64,000 nt of DNA from JBEVOS01 sp044226655 (GTDB taxonomy: Bacteria; Pseudomonadota; Alphaproteobacteria; Caulobacterales; Aquidulcibacteraceae): NCBI GenBank assembly GCA_044226655.1, contig JBGAGO010000001.1, positions 930,001 to 994,000 on the forward strand, in the 5' to 3' direction. Position 1 is the first letter of the stretch; every line of letters starts with the position of its first letter. The position numbers and the translations under genes are program-made. Positions 23,434-33,027 of the stretch are shown here, piece by piece. Below the pieces are notes generated by a model. That model worked only from the letters and a program-made list of their open reading frames with translations, was not told the origin of the DNA and made no database searches.

Positions 23434-24351
23434 TTACGCGGCGGCGAGCGTGCGCGTGACGCCGTCGACCAGCGACACGCGCGGGCGCCAGCCTGTGGCG
23501 TTCAGGAACACGCTGCTGTCGAGCATTTTGTAATCGGCGCCTTGGAAACTGCCCTCGGGCGAGACGAGCGGCGTGCGCCAATCGAGCGCCTCCTGAATGG
23601 CGTGCGCGGCCTCGCGGATCGTCACCGGCAGATTGGCGCCGCAATTCAAGACGCGGTTTTCAAACGCTGCATCCGCCGCCAGGATCGCGTCGATCTGATC
23701 ATCGACATAGAGCAGCTCACGCACTGTGTCGTGATTGCCCCACACCGTGAAGGCGTGCGCGCCCTCGGCTTTTTCGCGCGCGGCGCGGTCGATCATCGCC
23801 CCCATGAAATGGCTGCGGTCGGGCGCCAGGTGATCGTGCGGGCCGAACATAGTCGCGAGCACGAGATGCAGCCATTTTAAACCATATTGCTCGCCATAGG
23901 CGCGCGAGCCCGTGGCCAGCACCATCTTCGCCGCCGCATAGCCGTAGACGGACGGATGCGCGCCGCCTTCGCCGAAGCGCGTCTCCGGCAGGGGCGCATC
24001 GGATTCCGGATAGGTGCACGACGAGCCCATCGAGATGAGCTTGGCCTGCGGCTGATGCGTGCGCCACGCGTCGAGCACGTTCAAATGAATCGCGGCGTTG
24101 ATGCGCAGCAATTCGCCTTGCAGCTGATATTGGCTCGGCCCGGTGCGCTGGCGCGTCACGACATGAAAGATGCGCGCGGCCTTCGGCGCTTGCGCGAACG
24201 CGCGCGCAGCGACGCCCGGCTCGGCGAGATCGCCCGCGGCGCGGCCGATGGCGTGATGGCGATGGCCGCGCGCGTCGAAATAGAGCGCGAGATTGCGGCC
24301 CAGAAAGCCGTCCGCGCCCACGATCAGCGAGAGGTCATCCGCGAAATTCAC
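23434..24351 (-). CDS. NAD-dependent nucleotide-sugar epimerase/reductase
   Basis: A 305-residue extended SDR. The N-terminal dinucleotide motif is GADGFLGRNL. The catalytic Ser region is SMGSSCTYPE; the Tyr/Lys pair is in YGYAAAKMV at about residue 137. The end VSLVDGVTRTLAA is typical of GDP-fucose-synthase-like epimerase/reductases. It overlaps the next upstream epimerase gene by 17 bp and ends the minus-strand sugar operon (epimerase 26537 - methyltransferase - epimerase - this gene). The product is probably a deoxy- or methyl-sugar nucleotide for the surface glycan exported by the nearby ABC transporter. Confidence 0.82.
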   Translation of the reverse strand: MNFADDLSLIVGADGFLGRNLALYFDARGHRHHAIGRAAGDLAEPGVAARAFAQAPKAARIFHVVTRQRTGPSQYQLQGELLRINAAIHLNVLDAWRTHQPQAKLISMGSSCTYPESDAPLPETRFGEGGAHPSVYGYAAAKMVLATGSRAYGEQYGLKWLHLVLATMFGPHDHLAPDRSHFMGAMIDRAAREKAEGAHAFTVWGNHDTVRELLYVDDQIDAILAADAAFENRVLNCGANLPVTIREAAHAIQEALDWRTPLVSPEGSFQGADYKMLDSSVFLNATGWRPRVSLVDGVTRTLAAA

Positions 24352-25264
24352 GGCGATACCATGCCACGGTCGGCGTCATGCCGTCTTCCAGAGAAACGAA
24401 ATTGAGCCCCAGCGCGGCGCGGATGCGATCGGAGGTCGAGCGGCGCGCCTGCGGGCCGAACGCGCCCGGCGCGCCGGCCTCGATGGGTTTCTCGATGCCC
24501 GCCACGCGCATCACAGTCTGCGCCAGCGTCAGCAACGTATCCGTGCGCCCGGTGCACAGATTGCAGGTCTCGCTGCGGCCGCGCCAATCGAGCGTGCGGA
24601 CGAACGCCTCGACCACGTCGCCGACATAGATGAAATCGCGCTCGACGTTTGGATCGCCGCGAATCGGAAATACCGGATTGGAATCGAGCGCCTTCATCAC
24701 GAAGGCCGGCGCCACGTGCGCCTTCGCCGGATTGGTGCTGTCATATGGCCCGTAGGGATTGGAAAGCCGGAAGATCACGCTGTTGAGCCCGAAACGCTGT
24801 GCGTAGACGCCCGCCGCGATCTCCGCAAAGCGCTTGGACCAGGCGTAGAACGCTTCGCTCGCAATCGGCGGCGCATTGAGATCGATCGGGCGCGCATCGT
24901 CGAGCGGCTGGCCGTCCGGATAGGCGGCGACGGAGCTCGCCAGCCGCAGCTCCTTGATTCCGCGATCGGCGCAAAAATGCAGCACGCGCGCGTTGAGCAT
25001 TTGGTTGTTGAGCAGGATATCGCTCTGCGCCAGATCGAAGCGCGTGGAATCGTAGCGATAGTTCGCGACATGCACGGCGATCGTATCGGCCGGCAGATCG
25101 CGCAGTTCGTCGAGCGCGTCGATGGAAAGCGCGCGTTTGGCGCCGGGAACCGCGGCGCCAGATTGCGAAATCGCGATCACATCGCGGCCATCGGCGGCCA
25201 GCCGATCGGTCAGATTGCGGCCCACGAAGCCCGACGCGCCGAACAGGATGACGGGGCCGCTCAT
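24335..25264 (-). CDS. NAD-dependent nucleotide-sugar epimerase/dehydratase
   Basis: A 309-residue extended SDR with ILFGASGFVGRNL at the N-terminus, the Ser region LASSVAAYPDG, the active-site Tyr/Lys in FYAWSKRFAE (about residue 142) and the RDFIYVGDVVEAF motif common in sugar epimerases. It starts four bases after the methyltransferase stop region and overlaps the following epimerase gene by 17 bp, so the three are tightly coupled. Exact sugar specificity cannot be read from sequence. Confidence 0.83.
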   Translation of the reverse strand: MSGPVILFGASGFVGRNLTDRLAADGRDVIAISQSGAAVPGAKRALSIDALDELRDLPADTIAVHVANYRYDSTRFDLAQSDILLNNQMLNARVLHFCADRGIKELRLASSVAAYPDGQPLDDARPIDLNAPPIASEAFYAWSKRFAEIAAGVYAQRFGLNSVIFRLSNPYGPYDSTNPAKAHVAPAFVMKALDSNPVFPIRGDPNVERDFIYVGDVVEAFVRTLDWRGRSETCNLCTGRTDTLLTLAQTVMRVAGIEKPIEAGAPGAFGPQARRSTSDRIRAALGLNFVSLEDGMTPTVAWYRREFRG

Positions 25265-25268
25265 CGGC

Positions 25269-26534
25269 TCACGCGCGCGCGGCGGGCAGGTCCGCGGCCG
25301 TCAGCACGCGCAGCTTCGGCACCGGCACGATGAAGGCGCCGCCGCCGCGCAGATAGGCTTCCTCTTTGACGAGGAACTCATCGAGAAAATTCCACGAGAG
25401 CAGGAGGTAGGCATCCGGCCGCGGCGCTTTTGCTTCGTCCACGATCGGGATCGTGGCGCCGGGGATGTACATGCCGAATTTGAGCGGGCTGCGCTCGACG
25501 GCGAGCTCGACGAGATCGGGCCCGATGCCGAACGAGTTGAGCAGGGTCGCGCCCTTGGCCGGCGCGCCATAGCAATAAACGCTTTTGCCTTCGGCCTTGA
25601 AGCGCCGCAGCGTGGCCAGAAGATCGTCGCGCAATTTCCACACGCGCTCGGCCCAGGCGCGATAAGTTTCGATTTCGCCAAAGCCCTTTGCGCTTTCCTG
25701 CGCTTCGAGCGCGGCCACCGAAGCTTGCTTCGCGCGCGCGCCCTTGTGCCCCACATGCGCTTCGAGCGAGCCGCCATGGATCGGCACGATCGACACGTCG
25801 AACACCTCAAGCCCGTGCAGGCCTAAGAGGTGCTGCAGCGACCGCAGCGTGTAATAGCACAGATGCTCGTGATAGACTTGATCGAAGGCGACGTTTTCGA
25901 TCATGCCGCCGAGGTAGATCGCCTGCACGCAGAAGACGCCGTCCGGCGCCAGGAGCGCCGCGATGCCGCGCGTCACGCTGTGCAATTCTTCAAGATGGAA
26001 GAAGACGCCCGAGGCCGTGATCAGCTTGGCGGGGCCTTCCTTGGCCAGGATGTCGCGCGCGGTGTCTTCGTTGAAGAAGCGGTTCCATGTCGGCACGCCC
26101 GCGTCCGTCGCCAGCTTGGCGACGTTCGACGCCGGCTCCACGCCCAGCACGCGCAGATCATACGGCTTATATTGCTTGAGCCACGTCCCATCGTTCGAGC
26201 CGATGTCGACCACCAGATCGCCCGGCTTCACATCATAGGCCTCGACCAGCCGCCGCGAGGTTTCCGCGAAATGCGCCGGCAAGGTCTTCGTCGTGCCGGA
26301 CACGTACGGATAATCGGAGAACATGCTCTCCTTCGGAATCGTGTGATCGATCTGCACGCCCGTGCAGGCGCGGCAGAAGCCGACGCGCAGCGGAAACGCT
26401 GGCGCGGGAATGTCCTTCATCGCTGGCGGCACGAGCCGATTGCAGTGCGGCTGATCGCCGAGATCGAGGAAGAGTTCAACGTCGCGCGCGCCGCAGAAGC
26501 GGCAATCCATATCGAGACTATCGCCGGGCTTCAT
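25269..26534 (-). CDS. sugar C-methyltransferase (TylCIII/NovU-like, SAM-dependent)
   Basis: A 421-residue protein with three parts. An N-terminal zinc site has two CxxC pairs (CRFCGA and CRAC). A central class I SAM domain carries VVDIGSNDGTWLKQY (motif I, about residue 105). A C-terminal domain carries GAPAKGATLLNSFGIG. This layout is that of C-methyltransferases acting on NDP-ketosugars, fitting the adjoining epimerases. ATG 26534 is used, five bases beyond the overlapping stop of the upstream gene; a TTG two codons earlier is possible. Ketosugar as substrate is inferred from family and context. Confidence 0.85.
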   Translation of the reverse strand: MKPGDSLDMDCRFCGARDVELFLDLGDQPHCNRLVPPAMKDIPAPAFPLRVGFCRACTGVQIDHTIPKESMFSDYPYVSGTTKTLPAHFAETSRRLVEAYDVKPGDLVVDIGSNDGTWLKQYKPYDLRVLGVEPASNVAKLATDAGVPTWNRFFNEDTARDILAKEGPAKLITASGVFFHLEELHSVTRGIAALLAPDGVFCVQAIYLGGMIENVAFDQVYHEHLCYYTLRSLQHLLGLHGLEVFDVSIVPIHGGSLEAHVGHKGARAKQASVAALEAQESAKGFGEIETYRAWAERVWKLRDDLLATLRRFKAEGKSVYCYGAPAKGATLLNSFGIGPDLVELAVERSPLKFGMYIPGATIPIVDEAKAPRPDAYLLLSWNFLDEFLVKEEAYLRGGGAFIVPVPKLRVLTAADLPAARA

Positions 26535-26536
26535 GG

Positions 26537-27475
26537 TCAAACGTTCGCGAAAGTGTTGGCGCGCAGCATGCGATAGCCCTTGATCAATTCGCGGATGCCG
26601 TCATCGAGCGACCAATCCGGCGTCCAATCTGTCTTCTCCAGCTTCTCGTTGGAGACGAGATAGTCGCGCTTGTCCGGGTCTTCGCCGATCGGCGCCTCGA
26701 CATAGACGAAATTCGGCACATGCTCCTGGATTTTCGCGCACAGCTGAAGCTTGGTGAGGTTCGCGCTCGAAAGCCCCACATTGTAGGGCTGGCCGCGCAT
26801 TTTGTCGTAATGCGCCATACCGTGCAGGAACGCTTTCGCGACGTCGCGGATATGAATGTAATTGCGCCGGAAATGGCCTTCGAAGATCAGCACGGCGCGG
26901 TCCCGCACCGCGCGGAAGGTGAAATCGTTGACCAACAGATCGGTGCGCATCTTGGGCGCCATGCCGAACACCGTGGCGAGGCGGAAGGTCACGCCGGCGT
27001 TTGCATCGAGCACCGCTTGCTCGGCCTCGACCTTCGTCGTGCCGTAAAGCGAGATCGGCCGCAGCGGCGTCTCTTCGGTGCAATAGGCGTCGTTCTGGCC
27101 GACGCCATAGCCCGAATTGGTCGTGGGATAGATCATCAGCTGCTGTTTGGAGACGCGCTTGACGATCGCCACCACCGCATCGCGATTGGTCGTCTCGGCG
27201 CCGATCGGGTCCTGCGCGCATAAAGGCGCGCCGACCAAAGCGGCCAGCGGGATGATCACGTCATGCTTGGGCACGAGCTGATCGAGCAGGCGCGTATCGC
27301 GCGCATCGCCTTTCACCGGCTCAAAATTCGGATAGCGGCAGGCATCCGCCAAGACATTTGTGACGATCCCGTCAAACCGGTCGAGCACGGTCACGTCATG
27401 GCCGCGCTCCAACAGGATCGGCGTCAGGATGGAGCCGATATAGCCGGCCCCGCCTGTGATCAAAACGCGCATCAT
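26537..27475 (-). CDS. NAD-dependent nucleotide-sugar epimerase
   Basis: A 312-residue extended SDR. MRVLITGGAGYIGS forms the NAD loop. Ser/Thr region YPTTNSGYG; Tyr/Lys in LYGTTKVEAE. The C-terminal half carries EGHFRRNYIHIRDVAKAFLHG. The start is the double ATG at 27475/27472 after GGGG; the frame runs on upstream without family sequence. First gene of the four-gene minus-strand operon, divergent from a glycosyltransferase with 154 bp between the starts. Confidence 0.85.
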   Translation of the reverse strand: MMRVLITGGAGYIGSILTPILLERGHDVTVLDRFDGIVTNVLADACRYPNFEPVKGDARDTRLLDQLVPKHDVIIPLAALVGAPLCAQDPIGAETTNRDAVVAIVKRVSKQQLMIYPTTNSGYGVGQNDAYCTEETPLRPISLYGTTKVEAEQAVLDANAGVTFRLATVFGMAPKMRTDLLVNDFTFRAVRDRAVLIFEGHFRRNYIHIRDVAKAFLHGMAHYDKMRGQPYNVGLSSANLTKLQLCAKIQEHVPNFVYVEAPIGEDPDKRDYLVSNEKLEKTDWTPDWSLDDGIRELIKGYRMLRANTFANV

Positions 27476-27629
27476 GCATCCCCTTCGCGCGTGGCCTAGC
27501 AAATTGCCGTCCCGGCGCAAGGGCCGGGGCGCAGGCGGCGCCCGCAGCGGCCGCGCTTGCCCGTCTCAAGCGCAGTTTCTAAGGGAAAGCGGCGGCTGGC
27601 TTCGCCGCGGTGGAGAGAGTGCGCGCGCC

Positions 27630-28871
27630 GTGCGGTTGATCCTGATCGATCCGACCTTGCGCGACCAGGCTGGGCACAATTTCGATTATGCGCGTCTGGC
27701 GATCCGCGATGCGCGCCGCGCCGGGCTTACGCCTTTGGTCTATGCCCACAGGCAGGCGCGCGATGGGGCGCTCGATGCGTCACTAGATGCGCCTGTCACG
27801 CCCTGGTTCGAACTGGGCCTCAAGGACGAGCAGAGGCGCTTGGGCGCGGCCGTGCGCAACGTCGTGCGCGCGGCAGCCGGGGAGAAGGTAACCGGCGCTT
27901 TGCGCGCGGCGCGCCGCAAATTGGCGCCGCCGCCGGCCGATGAGCACGCGCGCGCGCTTGGCGCCCGCGCCGTAGCCTTCCGGCGCGAATTGGAACATGC
28001 GCTGCCGTCGCTCGCTCTCTCCGAAACAGATCGCATCTTCTTTCCCGGCTTGAGTTGGCCTGAGGCGTTGGCGGCGGGCGAGGTCTGCGCGCGTACGCCC
28101 GTGCGCGATGGCGAAACGCTGATCATGCTCCGCTTCGATCCGCCCGAAGACGCGGACGCGCGCGTGCAGATCGCACGCACGGCCGCCGCACTCGGCGCCC
28201 GCGTGCGCTGGCTTGTCGATACGCAGCCCTTGGCCGCCGCGTTCGCGCCGCTGCTGGGCGCTGCGCCCGTCGTGGCGCCGATTCCGGTGGATGCAGCGCT
28301 ATTGCAATCGTTTGCGCCGGCGACCCCGCTCACCATCGGCTATTTCGGTGAGACCCGGATCGAGAAGGGCGCGCTCCTGCTGCCGGAAATCTTCAAGCAC
28401 GCTTTGCGCGATCCGCGCGCCGATGGCCTGCGTGTGGTGCTGCAAAATCTGCACAATGTGGTGGGCGGAGAAGCAGGGATCGCGGCTTCCGTTGCGCGCG
28501 TGCGCGCGCTCGACGATCCGCGCTTGCTGATCCTCGACGGCGCGCTGACGCCGGCGCGCTTTGCCGAGCACCTCGGCGCAGCCAGCATCCTGCTCGCGCC
28601 CTATGCGGCCTCGGCCTACCGCGTGCGCAGTTCTGGCCTCGTCGCGATGGCGCTCACGGCCGGGCTTGAAATCGTCGCGCCGCGCGCGCCGTCCTGGATC
28701 AGTGAGACGGTCGCGGCGGAGGGCGCCGATGCTTTCCTCTATGAGGACGATTCGCCGGCTGCGATCGCGGAAGCGCTGCTGCGCGCAGTCGATCATGTCC
28801 GCCGCCATGGCCGCCGCGCCGGCAAAACGCCGCTTTGCGCCGCCCTGCCGCCGCCTTGGGCGGCCCCGTGA
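27630..28871 (+). CDS. GT-B-fold glycosyltransferase
   Basis: A 413-residue protein. It opens with the beta-strand VRLILIDPTLRDQAGHNFDYA. The C-terminal half has the GT-B nucleotide-sugar pattern GYFGETRIEKGALLLPEIF, VVLQNLHNVVGGEAG, LDGALTPARFAEHLGAASILLAPY and a late acidic pair. Family placement within GT4-like enzymes is tentative. The start is GTG 27630, the first one that begins with a family-like strand; GGAGAG lies about 12 bases upstream. Downstream are the ABC exporter genes, so it likely builds the glycan they export. Confidence 0.68.
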   Translation: MRLILIDPTLRDQAGHNFDYARLAIRDARRAGLTPLVYAHRQARDGALDASLDAPVTPWFELGLKDEQRRLGAAVRNVVRAAAGEKVTGALRAARRKLAPPPADEHARALGARAVAFRRELEHALPSLALSETDRIFFPGLSWPEALAAGEVCARTPVRDGETLIMLRFDPPEDADARVQIARTAAALGARVRWLVDTQPLAAAFAPLLGAAPVVAPIPVDAALLQSFAPATPLTIGYFGETRIEKGALLLPEIFKHALRDPRADGLRVVLQNLHNVVGGEAGIAASVARVRALDDPRLLILDGALTPARFAEHLGAASILLAPYAASAYRVRSSGLVAMALTAGLEIVAPRAPSWISETVAAEGADAFLYEDDSPAAIAEALLRAVDHVRRHGRRAGKTPLCAALPPPWAAP

Positions 28872-28958
28872 TCGCCTCAGAGGCGAAATGGCGCCTGCGT
28901 AGCGGCCTATTCAGCGCGCGCGTGATATGCCAAGCTTGGATCAGCGTGGGGCGCACAT

Positions 28959-29729
28959 TTGATCAATGATTTCCTGTCAGTTGTGACGCGGGCGCCGGTC
29001 TGGATCCTGATGGCCAATCAGGATATTCAGATGCGGTATCGCCGCTCGGTCATCGGGCCGTTCTGGATCAGCATCGCGCTGGCTGTGCTGATTTTTTCGA
29101 TCGGGCTTCTTTATTCCCAGGTTCAGCACCAGCCGTTCAAGGAATTCCTGACCTTCTTCGGCTGTGGCCTTCTGGCCTGGACCTTTCTGATGCAGATGAT
29201 CTCGGAAGGGTGCACGCTGGTCGTGGATTCGGAGAGCTATCTTCGCAGTGTGAACTTGCCTTTGCCGGTGTTGGCGGCCCGGATGGTGTTTCGCAATTTC
29301 ATCATCTTGTTGCACAATGCAGTCGTCATCGGATTGATGCTCGCCATATTTGGCCAATCGCCTGGCCCAACGGCATGGCTGGCCCCGCTGGCCCTGCTCC
29401 TCTACATCCCAATCGGCTGGTTCTTCGCGATTGCGTTCGGACCGATCTGCGCGCGCTTTCGCGATCTGCCGCAAGTGATCAGCAGTGGCATGCAGGTGCT
29501 GTTCTTCCTCACGCCGATCTTCTGGGTGCCGGGCGGCTCGATGGACCGCCACGCCGTGCTCACCGTGAACCCATTCTATCATCTGATCTCGATCGTGCGC
29601 GAACCCTTGCTTGGCCGCATGCCGACGGAGCTGAACTGGATCGTCAGCTTCGGCGTGCTCGGCACGCTCGGCGTGCTCGCGCTGTTGACAACCGCCTTCG
29701 CGCGCAAGCGCGTGTTCCTGTGGCTGTGA
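28959..29729 (+). CDS. polysaccharide ABC exporter permease (Wzm-type)
   Basis: A 256-residue ABC-2 permease with six membrane helices. It begins with the conserved amphipathic segment WILMANQDIQMRYRRSVIGPFWI typical of O-antigen/capsule exporters. It starts at TTG 28959 with GTGGGG upstream; the next in-frame ATG would remove the conserved N-terminus. Eight bases after its stop the ATPase gene begins. Together they flip lipid-linked glycans across the inner membrane. Confidence 0.9.
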   Translation: MINDFLSVVTRAPVWILMANQDIQMRYRRSVIGPFWISIALAVLIFSIGLLYSQVQHQPFKEFLTFFGCGLLAWTFLMQMISEGCTLVVDSESYLRSVNLPLPVLAARMVFRNFIILLHNAVVIGLMLAIFGQSPGPTAWLAPLALLLYIPIGWFFAIAFGPICARFRDLPQVISSGMQVLFFLTPIFWVPGGSMDRHAVLTVNPFYHLISIVREPLLGRMPTELNWIVSFGVLGTLGVLALLTTAFARKRVFLWL

Positions 29730-29737
29730 GCTGACCC

Positions 29738-30511
29738 ATGGCCCGCATCTCTCTCGAGCGCGTTTCGTTTCACTACCCGATCTTCGACATCGGGGCGCGA
29801 TCGCTCAAAGTCTCGCTGTTCTCGCAAATGTCGGGCGGCTCGGTCGGCTCGAACGCGGGCGTGGTGCAGGTGCAGGCGCTGGAGGACATTTCCTTCGATC
29901 TCGAAGATGGCGATCGTCTCGCACTCGTCGGCCGCAACGGCGCCGGCAAGTCGACGATGCTGCGTCTCCTGGCCGGCCTCGCCCATCCGCAGCGCGGACG
30001 GATCGTGCGCGCGGGCCGCGTCGTGCCGTTGATCGAAAGGGGCCTCGGCATCAATCAGGAGCTATCGGGCCTGGCCAATATCGAGCTCCCGCTGCGGCTG
30101 CTCGGGGCCTCCTCGAAAGAGGTCAAGCGCGCCAAGGATGAGATTCCGGAGTTCACCGGCCTAGGTCCGTTCATCAACCTGCCAGTCCGCACCTATTCCG
30201 AAGGCATGAAGGCGCGGCTCAGCTTCGCGATCTGCACCGCGATCGAGGCAGACGTGCTGATCCTCGATGAATGGCTCGGCGCCGGCGACATCGATTTTCA
30301 GGAAAAAGCGCAGGCGCGCATCAAGGACATGGTCGATCGCACGCGCATCGTGATCCTGGCCACGCACTCGCTCGACCTGGCGGTCACCGCCTGCAATCTG
30401 GCGGCCTGGCTCGATCGCGGGAAGATGGTGATGTTCGGCGATTCGCGCGCCATCGTGGATACGTATGTGCGCACGATGCACAATCCCGTGCGCGCCGTCG
30501 CGGCGGGCTAA
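29738..30511 (+). CDS. polysaccharide ABC exporter ATPase (Wzt-type, without C-terminal domain)
   Basis: A 257-residue ATPase. Walker A GRNGAGKST (about residue 69), signature RTYSEGMKARLSF, Walker B DVLILDEWLGAGD and the H-loop THS are intact. It ends after the nucleotide-binding domain; the extra carbohydrate-binding domain that some Wzt proteins have is absent, so chain-length or end-modification control would be different. Follows the permease on the same strand. The last 4 bp overlap the convergent glycosyltransferase gene. Confidence 0.9.
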   Translation: MARISLERVSFHYPIFDIGARSLKVSLFSQMSGGSVGSNAGVVQVQALEDISFDLEDGDRLALVGRNGAGKSTMLRLLAGLAHPQRGRIVRAGRVVPLIERGLGINQELSGLANIELPLRLLGASSKEVKRAKDEIPEFTGLGPFINLPVRTYSEGMKARLSFAICTAIEADVLILDEWLGAGDIDFQEKAQARIKDMVDRTRIVILATHSLDLAVTACNLAAWLDRGKMVMFGDSRAIVDTYVRTMHNPVRAVAAG

Positions 30512-31683
30512 GCCGGCGCGAGGCTGGCGCGGAGTTTCTCTGAAAACCGCGCGAGCGCGTAACTGTCATCGAGCTTTTCGGCGATAGAGGCCTGCCCGCG
30601 CGCGCCCAGCGCCGCGCGCGCGGGCCCGTCATTCATCAACGCGCGCAACGCCTCCGCCGCCGCGCCGACATCGGGCTCGGCCCAATGCGACGCGCCATCA
30701 TAGGCGCCCGAAGGATCGCGGCAGGGAACGAGGCGCGCGGGAATGAGACGCGCGGCCGTCTCATCCATGAACTCGAGATTGCCCGACCACGCGGTTGCGA
30801 TCACCGGCTTGCCGAGGCGCATCGCTTCCGCCAGCACGAGCCCGAAGCCCTCTGCGCGATGCAACGACAGCACGATGTCCACGCTCGCGATCAGCCGCGC
30901 CATCTCGTCGTCGGAGAGGCGTTCGGTGATGAAAATGATGTCGGGCCGCCCTTGCGCGCGCGCGCGCAGCGCCGCGATCTCCGGCGCGTCCGGCCCATCG
31001 GTCAGCAGCTTGACCACCAGCCCCTGTGTCGGCGTCGGCGCCGCGCGCAGGAAGGCGTCGATGGCGCCCATTGGGTTCTTGCGGGCAAACGAAGAGCGCG
31101 CATCGGCGCAGGCGAGCGCATAGACCACGTCCTCGCGCAGCCCGAACCGCGCGCGATCCGGCGCTGCTTTGCGCGCCGGGACGGGATGAGGCGCTATGTG
31201 AACCTCCGCGTCCTCCCGCAGCCCGCGCAGCGCCGCCGCGCTGTAGGCCGATGGCGTCCAGATTTCATCGAACCAGGGCAGCGCACGCGCCCAGGCGCGC
31301 GGCGCATCCGGAAGCTCCCACACCCAATAGCCGATGCGGTAACGCGCGGCCCATGTCGCGCGCGGCCACGCGCTCAGCAGCGCGGCCGCTTCTGGCGGAT
31401 TCGCATGCAGCAGCAGAGCGCCGCCTTCACCCAGCGGCGGCGGCGGGCGCTCGCCGCGCAAGAGTGCGCTCACATCATGGCGCAGCACCGGCAGGCCCGC
31501 GCGCTCGAACGCATCCGCCGAGAGCCGCGCCGCGCGCGACACGCCGCGCTCATCGGAAAAGAACCCCGCGATCGTCAGCGGCCCGGGCGATACGCGCCCG
31601 CGCGCCGGGACACCGATCGCCGCCGCCCGCAGCGCAAAGCGCGCCTCGGCCCGCAGCCTAGTGAGCGAAGCCGGCCAGCGCAT
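30508..31683 (-). CDS. glycosyltransferase family 4-like
   Basis: A 391-residue GT-B glycosyltransferase. The acceptor half includes GFFSDERGVSRAARLSADAF. The donor half includes ACADARSSFARKNPMGAIDAF and the diagnostic acidic motif HRAEGFGLVLAEAMRLGKPVIA (E-x7-E, about residue 265-286), followed by WSGNLEFMD. It lies convergent to the exporter genes and immediately precedes tRNA-Met on the same strand. Likely part of the same surface-glycan locus. Confidence 0.85.
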   Translation of the reverse strand: MRWPASLTRLRAEARFALRAAAIGVPARGRVSPGPLTIAGFFSDERGVSRAARLSADAFERAGLPVLRHDVSALLRGERPPPPLGEGGALLLHANPPEAAALLSAWPRATWAARYRIGYWVWELPDAPRAWARALPWFDEIWTPSAYSAAALRGLREDAEVHIAPHPVPARKAAPDRARFGLREDVVYALACADARSSFARKNPMGAIDAFLRAAPTPTQGLVVKLLTDGPDAPEIAALRARAQGRPDIIFITERLSDDEMARLIASVDIVLSLHRAEGFGLVLAEAMRLGKPVIATAWSGNLEFMDETAARLIPARLVPCRDPSGAYDGASHWAEPDVGAAAEALRALMNDGPARAALGARGQASIAEKLDDSYALARFSEKLRASLAPA

Positions 31684-31705
31684 GCGCTCCCGCCGATGAC
31701 AATCC

Positions 31706-31782
31706 TGGTGGTGGAGGGCGGAATTGAACCGCCGACCTTGGGGTTATGAATCCCACGCTCTAACCAACTGAGCTACTCCACC
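31706..31782 (-). tRNA. tRNA-Met (anticodon CAT), CCA encoded
   Basis: A 77-nt gene. Acceptor GGTGGAG pairs with CTCCACC. The D-arm is AGCTC..GAGC, the anticodon loop TTCATAA gives CAT, and the T-arm GGCGG-TTCAATT-CCGCC is canonical; ACCA is encoded at the end. Acceptor begins G-C and the D-arm is of the elongator type, so elongator Met is likelier than initiator. Confidence 0.95.
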
Positions 31783-31827
31783 GGAGGGACGGCCTCTTAA
31801 AGGCGCCGGGCGGGCTCCGCAAGGCGG

Positions 31828-33006
31828 CTAGGGGATCGCTATCCCCGCGGCATGGCCGCTCGCCCAGGCCCATTGGAAATTGTAGCCGCCCAGCCAGCCG
31901 GTGACGTCCACAAGCTCGCCGATCACGTAGAGCCCAGGAATTGCGGGCGCGGCCATGCTGCGCTGCGCGAGCGCGCGCGTATCGACGCCGCCCAATGTCA
32001 CCTCGGCCTTGGCGTAACCCTCCGTCCCGCTCGGATGGAAGCCGAAGCTCTTCAGCCTTTGGCCCACGCCCATCAGCGCCTCATCGCGCCAATCGCCCAT
32101 CTCGCGCGGCGGATAATCGCCAGCCAGGAAGCCCGCCAGCCGATCGGGCAGCCAATCCGCCAGCACGCTCTTGAGCAGCGCCTTGGGCCGCGCGCGCTTG
32201 GCCGCGATCAGCGCGTCCGGTCCCTGGTCCGGCAGCCAATCGATCCGCACATCCAGGCCTGGGCGCCAATAGGACGAGGCCTGCAGGATCGCCGGGCCCG
32301 ATAGGCCGCGATGGGTGAAGAGGGCCGCTTCGCGAAACGCCGGCCCGTCCGCATGCGCGCGCACTTCGGCGGCGACGCCGGCCAGCTGGGTCCAGCCTTG
32401 CTCTGCACCGCCCAGCGTGAGCGGAACCAGTCCCGGCCGCGGCGCCACGACCTTCAGGCCGAATTGCGCGGCGAGCCGATAGCCCAGATCGCTGGCGCCC
32501 AGTTTTGGAATCGAGAGCCCGCCCGTCGCCAGCACCAACGCTTTGGTTTCGAACACGCCCTGATCGGTCTCGACGCTGAAGCGATCTGCGCGCGTCACCG
32601 CGCCGACGGCGCAGCCGGTGCGGATCTCGGCGCCGCGGGCTTCATCGAGCAGCAGGCGCACGATCTTCTTCGCGCTGCCCGGCCCCTGGCAGAACAATTG
32701 GCCGAGCGTCTTTTCGTAATAGGCGACGCCATGCTTCTCGACACGCGCGATGAAATCGCGCGGCGAAAATCCCGCGAGCGCGGCGTGGACGAAATGCGGA
32801 TTGTCGGAGAGGAAGCGATCGGCCGCGGTGTGGAGGTTGGTGAAATTGCACCGCCCGCCACCGGAGATCAGGATTTTCGCGCCGACCTCCGCATTGCGTT
32901 CCAGCACCAGCACGTCCTTGCCGCGCTGCGCCGCAATCCCCGCGCAGAACAGCCCCGCTGCGCCGCCGCCGAGAATGATCACATCGTAGAGGCGGGAAGC
33001 GGGCAT
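31828..33006 (-). CDS. HI0933-family flavoprotein (NAD(P)/FAD-dependent oxidoreductase, YhiN-like)
   Basis: A 392-residue flavoprotein. The FAD loop is IILGGGAAGLFCAG. The family's characteristic ILISGGGRCNFTN is at about 47-59; ALVLATGGLSIPKLGASD and the C-terminal GLYVIGELVDVTGWLGGYNFQWAWASG complete it. Reaction not established for the family. It is separated from gltD by an inverted-repeat element of about 150 bp. Confidence 0.9.
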   Translation of the reverse strand: MPASRLYDVIILGGGAAGLFCAGIAAQRGKDVLVLERNAEVGAKILISGGGRCNFTNLHTAADRFLSDNPHFVHAALAGFSPRDFIARVEKHGVAYYEKTLGQLFCQGPGSAKKIVRLLLDEARGAEIRTGCAVGAVTRADRFSVETDQGVFETKALVLATGGLSIPKLGASDLGYRLAAQFGLKVVAPRPGLVPLTLGGAEQGWTQLAGVAAEVRAHADGPAFREAALFTHRGLSGPAILQASSYWRPGLDVRIDWLPDQGPDALIAAKRARPKALLKSVLADWLPDRLAGFLAGDYPPREMGDWRDEALMGVGQRLKSFGFHPSGTEGYAKAEVTLGGVDTRALAQRSMAAPAIPGLYVIGELVDVTGWLGGYNFQWAWASGHAAGIAIP

Positions 33007-33027
33007 GGATCGCTGAACTCGGCGTCA